The notes below the pieces were generated by a model. The model saw only the letters and a program-made list of their open reading frames with translations, was not told where the DNA came from and ran no database searches. From assembly GCF_011397635.1 (NCBI RefSeq), contig NC_064758.1, positions 14,404,013 to 14,468,012 of the forward strand: DNA of 64,000 nt, read 5' to 3'. The position numbers and the translations under genes are program-made. Of the stretch, positions 12,835-21,946 are shown one piece after another. This DNA comes from Epinephelus fuscoguttatus. Taxonomy: Eukaryota; Chordata; Actinopteri; Perciformes; Serranidae. Within the stretch, counting starts at the first letter, position 1; each line of letters opens with the position of its first letter.

Positions 12835-15800
12835 TTCCCTCTCCCTTTCTCTCTCTCTCTCTCTCTCTCCAACAATCTCCAATAATCCTGGGAAATTTTA
12901 CGATATCCAATCTTTGCCCCATATTTTCCGCAAATGATACATCCACCTCACAGAGATGTTTAGACTCACAAAAATAATCCCCAACAGATTAAACTACTGA
13001 CTATTCCTTTAAGTAATAGATACACTTGTGTACAGACATGATCTCTTATGGAACATCTGTGTCTACCTGTATGAATCCAGGAGCGCTGGCCACGCTCTGA
13101 GGACTCTAGAGGGGATCCCTATGAGATTTTATTCTTGAGCATGAACTCTTTTTCTCCTCTTCCCGACCGCCACCTCCCACCCCGCCCCGCCCCCAATGAA
13201 CAGATGGTGGGAAGATGCTTGGAGGTAAGGTGTATACCAGAAACCACGGTTTCCCCCTGCCTTCAGAGAAACGTTGTCCACTTACCCGTCTAGTCTGCGT
13301 TCATAGCGTCCATCTCTGCTGTGGAGCGACGTGGGGGGCCCATACACGGTCCCCCCTGCCGCCCTTGTGAACCCTGATACATCCCGGCCACGAGAGCCTA
13401 AGGACAGACTATCGTCCAGCCCCCTCGCAGCACTAGGAATTGTGCCTGGTTCATTGTAATCAGTGCGCAGGTCTCTGTCCCCCATCTTGTTGATAGCATT
13501 GTGAGCCTTCTGAGCACTTTTAATGTCCACAAAATCCACAAAGGCTGCGACTCCACCTTCTGAACCCCGCTTGGGCAGGACCTTGACACTCTCCACACGT
13601 CCATATCTGATGAGAAAACAGTGGAGAAAAAAAGGTGATCACTCGGTTTTGAGCTAAAACTATGTTGCATCACTGTTTATGAATAGTACAGTTTTAATTT
13701 ATATGGAAAATCATTTTTCAAATGATGACACCTTTTTTCAAATCTCCTACTGCTGAATTCAATCATTTCAGTGTGTGTGTGTGTGTGTTGGTGTGTGGAG
13801 GGGTGGGAGGCAAGGTGGCTTTGCTACTCTTTATTTTCTGCTCTGTGGTACTTTCTTGCAAGGCAACAGTAACCCAGCAACTGGACTTGAAACCTTGGCA
13901 CGTTGCATGTTAATAAATGCATATATTTTCTAACATTAGCATGTTGTCTAGGGAGGAGGATGCAGCTCATGAGATTACAGCTACTGGAAAGCGCACAGAT
14001 GAGGTTTGGGCAGCATGAAAGGAGACGTGACATTTCCTGATTCGCTGTGTGTGGGTTAAAAAAAACCCTAAATGCATTATGCATTTCTTTATGGTTTCTT
14101 CTATTTTAGTAATTTCAAAGCACTTTTGGGGCAATTTTACATTTCAAACATCATTTCCCCTTTTCTCCCTTCAACTTTAAAAAATAACTTCTCATAATTT
14201 AATGGATGTGTATGAGTCTAAGTAGGCTATCCTATTGTCTCCATCATACGTGTGCAAATGACAAAATACCTCGTTGAGTGATGGTTGAATTGACAGATGC
14301 AAAGCCTATAACACAAAATTTGCAAGCCCAGTGTGGCGTCACAGTGCCTGCTATCATCTTTCTGCGTTGAGTTTTTCCCCCCATGAATCTTTCGTGAGTG
14401 TGTTTTCGCTGTCCGACAGAGACAGTAGGGTGCCCATAAATTTATTGGCATGCCAGTTCCCAACATTGAACAGCCTCCGACGCCATTTTAGAAAAGCTGT
14501 TCACACTGCTTACTCATTCTGCCGTCCCCCATCTTCAATGACTTCTATCACACATCGGGCTGTCATGCACCTGCATATTCTGACTACCTCTGGGTTAACG
14601 CTGGAGCTGAGGCAGCATGCTAAAAAGCCACTCGCCGACACAGTTTCCCCTCCGCTATTGCAATAACATGCTGCCAGTCACCATCCCCCTCCAAAACATA
14701 ACGTTACGCACATCTTATCACGGGCTTGTGTAAATAAAACGGCATATAGGTAGCCCATTATTGTGCGTCCTGCACGGCTGCATTGATCAGACACGAGCCG
14801 TGTTTGTGGTTCACTCACTGCATCTGTCGACCCTAAATAATAACACCAAGCGGGTGCAAAGCAAAAATCATCATCATCACTTTATATATTTTACACAGAG
14901 GTATGTTGGGGGGTGCGCTGCGCCTTTCCGTTACAATTTTGTCAAACAGACATGTGTGATTTATGTTGGTAATTTGGCAGCTCTCGTCTGATCCGGCGAC
15001 GCCTACACATTAAAGAAGCCAACGTTGCTCATATAGGTAGACTATGATGTTTTTCAGCAGTCTGGTCTCCAGCACATATGGACGGAGAGGCGGGCTGCTA
15101 TTTCCTTGACAGCCGAGAAGAGAGAGGCGAGAGCGCGCAGACAAACCGTGATAGCCACACAAAAATTCATATTTACATTTTTTTCTCTCCTCGTCCTGAG
15201 GAAGACAACAAAGAGCTGAAAGCCCATAAATGGTGCATGGGTTTGATGTGCTCTAGTAGCCCCCAAAACAAAAAAGAAAGCACAAGTGGAGCTCAATCAG
15301 AATATCGTAATTAAAAAATATCGATATGTTGTGTGATTTTGCTTAAATCAGATCGCGCTGCAGGCTGTGCAAGTCAGCAGCAGCAGCAGCAGCAGCTGGG
15401 GGTTGGGGGGTGGAGGGGGTAACGCGGTACTAATGTGGCAAACATAACCATTTCTGTGTCCATACGCGCACAAAGTAAACACAAGAAGCCTGCTATAGCG
15501 TTACAGTGTTGCATATCAGTTAACACGGAGCACAATCACGGCCAGTTTGCCACAGTGTTGCAGCGTGGATGTCGCGTCACCTTTTCACTGACTTGTGTTA
15601 CATTTACAGGAAAAAAAAATCCAGTTTCTGCAACAGCTCCGGTGCACCCTGATAGATAAGGACATAGTATGCTAATGAAGCACACTTTGTGCACAGGTCT
15701 GGGTGGAAGCAGTGACCTGACAAACTCGCAGAGAGTCAAGTGAATCACCGGGTCCCTGATTTGCTCGGGCACCATGAAACACACGGCGACAGACTGGATA

Positions 15801-16417
15801 CAGTCTGCCAGAGATGCAGACTGTGCAATGCATGGCTTGTACAATGCTAGCAGCTCGCCAGGTAGGCTGAAGTTTGTTTACACTGACAGTGTGCTGACGG
15901 CGTCTAAGGTACAGAAATATGTGTTTCTGTGCGGTAACCAGGTGGAAAGGTTGGCTTCTTACGAGTCAAATGGTTACCTGGTGTGAATGAGCAAGCACAC
16001 AGCATGAAAGGACTAGTAAAGTTATCACCTAGCCTACAAGTTAGTAAGCGTGTCAAAATGGCAAAACCATATGTCCGCTAGCTGGGTGGCTGAAGCTGAA
16101 GCGTGCTAGCCCTTTGCTTTTTTATCTCCGCTCAAATGCAGCACAATGTTGTTGCTCGGGGAGAGCTGACAGCAGTTGCCAAATAGGACTTTGCTACAGG
16201 GGGAACCTCCTGCTTCATCCCGACTTCACTAAAATGTGACACAACAGAGAGAGATGCTGGCCGTGCACTCGTCGTTTACATTACAAAACACACACACTCG
16301 CACACACACGTCGCTCATTAGTGTCTCTACTCACCGCTTGAAGTGCTCAATGATTTTCTCTTCTCGTACATTTTCGGGTAAATTTCCCACCCATAAATGT
16401 CTGGTTTCCCGGACCAT
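35..16417 (-). CDS. spen: Spen (SHARP/MINT) transcriptional corepressor, N-terminal part; runs off the left edge
   Basis: Spen family proteins are large nuclear RNA-binding corepressors that recruit SMRT/NCoR-HDAC through a C-terminal SPOC domain and act in Notch repression and X inactivation. Coding exons in order are 16335-16417, 13286-13606, 4911-5525, 1966-2123, 1591-1791, 1345-1496, 1099-1224 and 35-148. All have GT-AG borders and the phases join without a break to give 590 codons. The start MVRETRHLWVGNLPENV matches the vertebrate SPEN N terminus. RRM1 covers about residues 7-80 (RNP2 LWVGNL). An RS-rich stretch follows (SRSRSPHS, SGSGSRSRSSSS). RRM2 is about 383-457, RRM3 about 484-558 (RNP2 LFIGNL), and RRM4 starts near 562 and is cut by the window edge. 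Exon 3 carries a Gly/Ser/Thr-rich insert that I do not recall from mammals. The giant central exon and SPOC domain lie outside the window. Confidence 0.96.
196..1062 (-). mobile_element. Decayed CR1/L2-type LINE, 3' end fragment, in spen intron 7
   Basis: The minus strand encodes pieces of the C-terminal reverse-transcriptase region of fish L2/CR1-like LINEs: an NLGFKMDSDFKLDRQISAV-like block near 870-940, and a block near 640-720 with ITPILASLHWLPLHF. A run of NGLAPPYLSELL follows at about 590-640. The 3' end near 200-220 carries the short AACTC tandem tail usual for this LINE group, followed by TTTATTTATAAAGTGCTTTAAA. Frames are interrupted and sequence between the two blocks is missing, so it is dead. 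It lies between spen exons 7 (ends at 1099) and 8 (starts at 148). Confidence 0.8.
2124..4910. other. spen intron 3, no gene recognised
   Basis: AT-rich intron between the third and fourth spen coding exons. Several short open frames exist on both strands (for example around 2700-2980), but none resembles a known family. I see no RNA gene or clear transposon ends. Confidence 0.6.
6491..6530. repeat. Perfect 17-bp inverted repeat with 6-nt loop
   Basis: GGTAATACGACTGCTGT (6491-6507) is followed by the loop GTCATT and then the exact reverse complement (6514-6530). The arms are perfect. It lies inside spen intron 2, with no obvious transposon around it. Confidence 0.85.
7068..7310 (+). repeat. 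Dispersed repeat copy A, unclassified
   Basis: This stretch shares long blocks with 17298-17535, including TAAAGTCCTCTGCTA, GACAAATGCACAT and a following TTGAGGGGGACA-like block, in the same order and orientation. No terminal repeats or coding sequence were seen, so the family is unknown. Confidence 0.65.
9476..9500. repeat. Short tandem repeat, unit AGCTGTGC
   Basis: Three consecutive copies of an 8-bp unit read directly from the sequence. Small, with no known function. Confidence 0.8.
10150..10478 (+). mobile_element. Old non-autonomous hAT-like MITE in spen intron 2
   Basis: The order of blocks matches a MITE abundant in percomorph fish. It starts with a GGCTGGAGCTAATG-like terminus, then TTTTCATTATTGATGAAT, CATTTAGTCTATAAAATG, TTTTGTCCAACCACCAGTCC, and ends in ATTAATTTTCTGTTAATTA. 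A second, more decayed copy lies at 62762-63035. Identification is from memory of the family. Target duplications are no longer visible. Confidence 0.6.
10670..10965 (+). mobile_element. LINE 3'-end fragment (CR1/L2/Rex type)
   Basis: The plus strand encodes GPRVQSKYGETAF, which resembles the C-terminal motif of fish L2-like reverse transcriptase ORFs. About 200 bp downstream is a typical 3' untranslated tail (CTGTAAAGCACCTTAAAT, then GGGCTCTATAAATAAACTTG). It is a 5'-truncated insertion with no intact domain. Confidence 0.65.
12796..12869. repeat. CT-rich microsatellite
   Basis: Near-pure CT dinucleotide runs broken by TTT and CCC interruptions. The long charged or Leu/Ser-rich open frames across it are artefacts of the repeat. 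Confidence 0.9.
13607..16334. other. spen intron 1, CpG-rich toward the promoter
   Basis: The intron between the first two coding exons contains a GT run near 13770-13790 and a (CAG)n run of about seven units at 15376-15399. Local CpG content rises toward 16300. I see no further coding exon or RNA gene. Confidence 0.55.
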
Positions 16418-16826
16418 ACTGTGTGCTCCTTCTCCCCTATCATACAGATGAGTTTGCTATGTCAGTTTCTTCCCGTGCAAAATAGAAAAGGTTTGCAAAA
16501 TAAACCGCCGGACGAGAAAAAAGAAATACTCGGCGCAAATCATTGACTGGTCGTTGTGACCCAATGTAAACCATTAGGTTGGATCCCCGCACGCTGTTTG
16601 ATACTCTTCACTGTTAAAGCGCGATCTTGCACCTCATGAACGCGCTCCGGACTGTTCCCGTGACTAGGCGCGTCCCTGACACCATGCGACCTTTGGGTGT
16701 CGAAAGAAAGCATGTAGCTTCCTAAAAAGATGCAGCAACTTCGCTTGTAATGAGAGGCACACCGCGCAGGCGTGGCTTTGTGTGTGAACTTCTTTTTTTC
16801 TCCCCGATGAGATAGTCTTCCGCGCC

Positions 16827-16838
16827 TGCGCATGCGCG
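16827..16838. promoter_or_regulatory. Perfect NRF1-type palindrome in the CpG-rich spen promoter region
   Basis: TGCGCATGCGCG fits the NRF1 consensus YGCGCAYGCGCR. It lies about 410 bp upstream of the spen start codon, in a locally CpG-rich stretch (about 16500-16860) typical of a housekeeping promoter. The transcription start itself cannot be fixed from sequence alone. Confidence 0.5.
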
Positions 16839-17297
16839 AGAAAACCCCTGGTTGAATGAAGGTGCTTTGACATCTGAGAAGCTTTGACTCACAGGAGGAT
16901 CCCATCAGTGCTAGTTGGGTATGGCAAGGTGAGGCACTTTGCATACAGTGACACTAAATGATCCCGAGTTTGATATTTTGGGAATGTTTTGTTGTTATAA
17001 TAGGCTGCATTATATTTTTATCAATGCACAGAAGCAACCTCACCCCACGTTTACCAGGTGAGTCATAGGCCCACATTTCTAAAAACAAAAATAAAAGTAG
17101 CAGAGGGAGTATTTAGGATCACCTCATCTTGGCTGCTAGTTTGTTGAGGTATGTTAATCATTCATCATTGGCAAAATACTTATAATTACTGGGTGTAATT
17201 AGTGTTGGGATAACGTCCAGCCTCCTGTGAAGCTGAACAGAGCATACTCTTTCAAAAGTGGATGGTTGGATGGATGGACTAACAACCCATATCAACA

Positions 17298-17535
17298 GTG
17301 GGGGAGACACAGTTGAAGTGGGGGTCCTTTCGCCTGAAAATTTTCATTCATTCATTCATATTTTTTTAATACATCAATTTCTGCCTTTTCAGCATCAGTT
17401 TATGGTATAACTTTTTTCTATTTTGTCAGAATAAAAGTCCTCTGCTACTTTTGACTGGGGGACAAATGCACATGTTCTGAATATTGAGGGTGACTTGTCC
17501 CCTGTGTCCCCCCTGAAATCTATCCCTGTGTTGCA
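17298..17535 (+). repeat. Dispersed repeat copy B, unclassified
   Basis: This is the partner of the copy at 7068-7310, with shared ordered blocks AAAAGTCCTCTGCTA, GGGGGACAAATGCACAT and a following TTGAGGGTGAC block. It is shorter in the middle and carries an ATTC tetranucleotide run (about 17342-17360). Confidence 0.65.
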
Positions 17536-18018
17536 AACTGCTTTGTTTGTCACCGGGACTTGGGTTAACATTTTACATCAGTAAAACAACTTTATACAGG
17601 CATCCAGTCACACATCAGAGCTGACCCCCCTCCATTTTAAACAGAATCTGAAAAAAGGTTGTGCTGAAGATTTTGACACATAAAGCGGAAACTTAAGCCT
17701 GCAGGAAACAGGAAACTACAGGCCCGTTGTAGGCGATTCTGAATGTTAATGATTAGAACGTTGGAGGTTGCAGTGAGCTCCAGTAAAACAGTATGCTGTG
17801 ACGTAAGTTAAGATAGACCACATTAAAGTTAGGAACTAAAGAAGATTTATGATTATGTAAATCCTAAAAACAGACGAGATAAAAGCCCAGAATCTTCATT
17901 TCTACGCTGAAGAAAAATCTTTTTATGATTAATTGTGGTTTTTGGCTCAATAAATTCTGTATTTAAGTTTTAAACAAACTAAAGCAAAAGTGGTTCTCAG
18001 AGACTTGGGATATCTATG

Positions 18019-18450
18019 CCAACCCAGCTGGACGTCAGTACACATCAGAAAGACGTTGGACCCTTATGTCTGACATGCATTGAATTTTATTTAAATGAAA
18101 ACCAGTCTGACAACATTTACATGTCAAATGGTGTTAGAATTTCGCATTGTGAGTACTTCAACATTATGACATTTGGCAGACATTAGGTTTTGGTCTCCAT
18201 ACCTCAGGACTAAATGTTGTCATTCCAAGTCAAGATTACATTGGTATGAGAACTTTGGAAGATGTTGGATTCTGGTTACTTGACAACACAACTTAACACA
18301 AACACAATATTAACGTCATCTGTCGTCAGTATTCTATGTCTAAATGACAATGGCATTAGACGTCCTGATATTGTATTTTGGTCAACTGACGTCACAACCT
18401 AAATGGAACCAAATATCATCATCTAACATTGTGGTGGCCAGCTGGGAAGG
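18019..18450. mobile_element. Probable non-autonomous DNA transposon with degenerate internal repeats
   Basis: The ends carry CCCAGCTGG (18023-18031) and CCAGCTGGG (18438-18446) in inverted orientation. The interior has many degenerate repeats around GACGT, TTGGA and CATTATGACAT-like motifs on alternating strands. This architecture is common in a fish repeat family I recognise by pattern only. There is no coding sequence and I cannot assign a superfamily. Confidence 0.55.
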
Positions 18451-19633
18451 AACTTTATTTTTCCTTTGGTGTGTCACCTGTCAATATCAAACCAATTACC
18501 ACAGTCTGTACACTGAAAGAAGCTCATAAGACTACAATGTTCAGCCTAATTTTGGAGATTTGGAGAAAACCATGTTAGTGATCTTACAAAGCTGATTCAT
18601 CCTTTAAACATAAGACTACTGAGCAGTGCAAATAAAGAGTAGAGCCTACTTTCCATCGGTTTACTGAAATATCAGAAATCTATTCTTCTATATATTCTCA
18701 GAATAAAGGTTGGCAGCTGTGGGACTGATGCGTTTGGCAAAATCAAAGCATTCAGGCAAATCCCTTTCATGTACCTTTGAGTTGACCTGATATGTGACTT
18801 AATATATTTCAGACGAAGAAACCTTAACAATCTTGAGAAACGCATTGTTAAATCAATTAGGATCACTAATAAAACAAATACCACAAATGAAACAATCATG
18901 CATTAGCAGGCTTTGCTGACTGACACAATGAGACACAATATAATCCCAAAACCTGTCACAGTTTAACAAAGGATTGCAGAGGAGCAATTCAACAGATATA
19001 AGGCAACAAAAGATATGCATAACACACTTTATTATAACAAGGTTTATAATTTGGCATGTTGTCTGCCTTTTGCTTGTAATACCTCTCTTTGGTCCATCGG
19101 GACAAATAAAGCTTTGACTATTATACCGCTACTACTAGTGGGCTTCAAAATGGCATGAGGGCTGTAAAGTGAGAAACTTTGACCTGGTCTGAGCTCTTGT
19201 TAAGCTAATAAGTAACATGAGCAACCAGGCCCATATCCAAAGGTACAAGGGAACAGTGGTGATAAACAGTGATAAGGGGTAAATAAAAGCTTCTCACTTT
19301 TTATGTGTTTTCCCTTTAAAGACCATCCCTGTTTTTATGATACTTGCCTAACATGCACCTTACTTAAAAACTATGTCACCTAACCTGGAGGTCAACATCT
19401 GTAAATGAAATGGAGAGTGAGTTTTGTTTAATCCTCAGTATATTTTGCTTATGTTGAAGCTGAATGTAATGTTCAGCTGATAGAAATCTCATACTGAATT
19501 ATAGTTTGGTTCAGAAAGGCTCTGTTACTACACTACAACATTATTCTGCTTTTGTTACTATATTAAGCATATTACAGGCAGGAGGAGTGCGCTTGCGTTG
19601 AAATGCGGTAACAGGGGACACGCACAGCTGTTC

Positions 19634-19645
19634 CGCGCATGCGTG
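19634..19645. promoter_or_regulatory. NRF1-like motif in an isolated CpG-rich patch
   Basis: CGCGCATGCGTG matches the NRF1 consensus with one mismatch and sits in a small GC-richer patch (about 19580-19700), 3.2 kb upstream of the spen start. It may mark a separate promoter, such as an upstream non-coding transcript, but no gene model supports this. Confidence 0.3.
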
Positions 19646-21946
19646 TAGCGTGCCTATCAGATGAGAACAGAAAAGTCTGGAAATCTCCTCCTGAGGAGGT
19701 GACAACGAGCACTCAGTCATTTCAATGGGCATTTTCACCATATTCGGGTGCTCATGGAGAAGGTCCTCCCTGTGTCTACTGAACTCGTCCTGATGTGGAA
19801 CTCTATTCAGTCCAAAACCTTAATAAACCCATGGGAGTACAATTTCCTATTTTGGTGGATCGACTAGACACCAAAACTAAATTTCCTCTTCAGTGATTCT
19901 CAGAGCTGGATTATCTTGGGAACTGGACCGTCAGGCTAATGTGCCCACTGTAATTTCACACGCCTTTTTTGACAAGGAGTGACGGGAAAAACAAAAACCC
20001 TCTCGTGGAATATGTTTCCGTCAGTCCACAGCTCCCAATAAAGACACATCCAATGGGCAAAATACCGGCGTCAAAATGTGGATTTAATTTGATGTGGGTG
20101 TCAGAGAGCTTCTAAATTGTCACAAGAAGCCAGGCTGTAACGTTACTGAGACCATGTAGCAAAGACTTGAATGTAAAGGCGACACACATCTCTCCTAAAA
20201 AGCCTCCCGGGTTTTAAAGCGAATTTGGCGTCCGTATGAAAACAATATCCATGAATGCGGATTATTGACTTTCACTTGTCTGGTCCGCAGGTGTGTAGAG
20301 GAAGCTACTGTCAGAGTAAAACCGAGCCTTTTCTTTGTCTAACGCCATTTTGTGTGACTTTACAGCACTAACGTTGTCGTCAGCCATTTTGCCTTTTCTT
20401 TTCAAGTAGACAATCTCGGGAGAGACACGTCGAAAGCAGAATGATATTTTCCAGGCCCATATGTCGTGTGGAAATTGAGCTAAGGGACAGAATAATAAAA
20501 AATTAACAAATCTACTCACTGTTGAGGCTGTTTGGGAGAGAGTCTGTATTTTCATTAACGTGTGCAGCTCAGTTACTGCATAACAGGTGACATTTACGAA
20601 CTGTGGTAATTTTAATACGTGATTTGTGTTGCGTTTATGTGCTTTATGTATTTCTATAACGGTAAAACCTCGACGTGAGCTGTGTGTGATTGTCTCATGA
20701 AATATACCCCCTCTGAAATCCATTATGTAGGCTACTGGCTACATTATGTTTAATATTGTGTATTTTTGTTGAATACTTTCTTTTGGTCATAGCATTTAAG
20801 GGTAAAGAGAAAATGGTTCTGTCTATGCTGAAAATTAAAGGAAATAAAACACATTTTTAATCATAACAATGAGTTGGATAATGAGAATAAGGTGATTGCA
20901 CACAGTCAGGCTGGATTATAGCAACATAACATAGGTGCACATTGTAAACCTGGTGTATTTTAACCCATCTGTCAGTAGGCCGTGGAAAGGGTTACAACGC
21001 CCCCAGGCTCTGGAGCCCCACAAAGAAAATTAGGAACAATGACTCTCCTCGGGAGCAGCCTAACTGGCATGCCAACAGCTCTCTCATATTACAGCATTAA
21101 ATCATCCAATATGGCACACACAATCCCAGAATAACATCCACAAGTGCACGTTTGTTACTGCAGTTAGTGTTAATGAACTGGTATCACAAAGAAAATAAGA
21201 TTTACAGGAGAATAAGAGACAAAAAGACAATTCCTGAGGCAAAGTTTAAGGAAGCATAATGATAAATATATGTGAGGCAGATTATACTACTCCACATATA
21301 AAGGCATTGACTGTTTTGTTTTCCCATATGACCTTGATATGCTTCTTGGACTTTTTCCTAAAAAACATTCTATATACAAATGTATTCATTGTTGATGTAG
21401 CCCTAATAGGACTTTACATTAAAATAAATGCCACTAGCTTTTAACATCCCTGTGTGGCTGTCTGTGATGCTCCTTCTCTTGTGCCTGCGGTCTTCGTCGA
21501 TGCTCTCTCTTTACGTATTCTGTATAATCCTCTTCATCCTGTATGTCCAAGAATGACAGATGAATCATTGTTATTCACCAAGAAAATCATACATTATCTC
21601 AACACTAACAATATTGGACATTTGTGCAGGGTTTAACTTGGCTACTGTTAAGAAATATCTTTGAAGGTGACCTCTCTTTCACTAATATCAATCTTTATAT
21701 TTGCTGAACATATTCAACCCACTTTTAAAAGCTTGTTAACACAGATGCAAAAAAATAAAGCTGTTTATATAAGCACTGGTTCAACAGAGAATGCTTTAAA
21801 TCTGAAACTCTGAACTGTTTAATGAGGTGATCTCAGTGAAAGAAAAAGTAGGCTCAGTACTCTGAGTCAGAGAATACTTTGACCTGAATCTGTCTTGGGG
21901 ATCTTATACCTTCTCCACCTGGGATACAAGTTTGAGAAGTTTGGTC

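Larger units (their letters stand above)
5526..13285. other. spen intron 2, 7.8 kb, repeats and no recognised gene
   Basis: This intron holds a short perfect hairpin (6491-6530), a dispersed repeat (7068-7310), an AGCTGTGC tandem run (about 9476-9500), an old hAT-type MITE (about 10150-10478), a LINE 3' fragment (10670-10965) and a CT microsatellite (12796-12869). The rest is AT-rich sequence in which I recognise no coding exon or RNA gene. The frame at 6489-6857 shows no family resemblance and ends in an A-rich run. Confidence 0.6.
16418..21946. other. spen-tmem82 intergenic region
   Basis: This contains the spen 5' UTR and promoter (to about 16.9 kb), dispersed repeat copy B (17298-17535), a DNA-transposon-like repeat (18019-18450) and a second CpG-rich patch with an NRF1-like motif (19634-19645). 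An open frame of 153 codons on the minus strand (20262-20723) has no recognisable homology. The remainder is AT-rich and I see nothing else in it. Confidence 0.55.

Noticed and set aside
12648-12977. Charged Arg/Glu/Lys-rich frames and their complement
   Set aside because: Product of the CT microsatellite at 12796-12869.
16540-16944. 134-codon minus-strand frame over the spen promoter
   Set aside because: Low-complexity GC-rich promoter sequence with no homology. It could at most be an upstream ORF in a longer spen leader.
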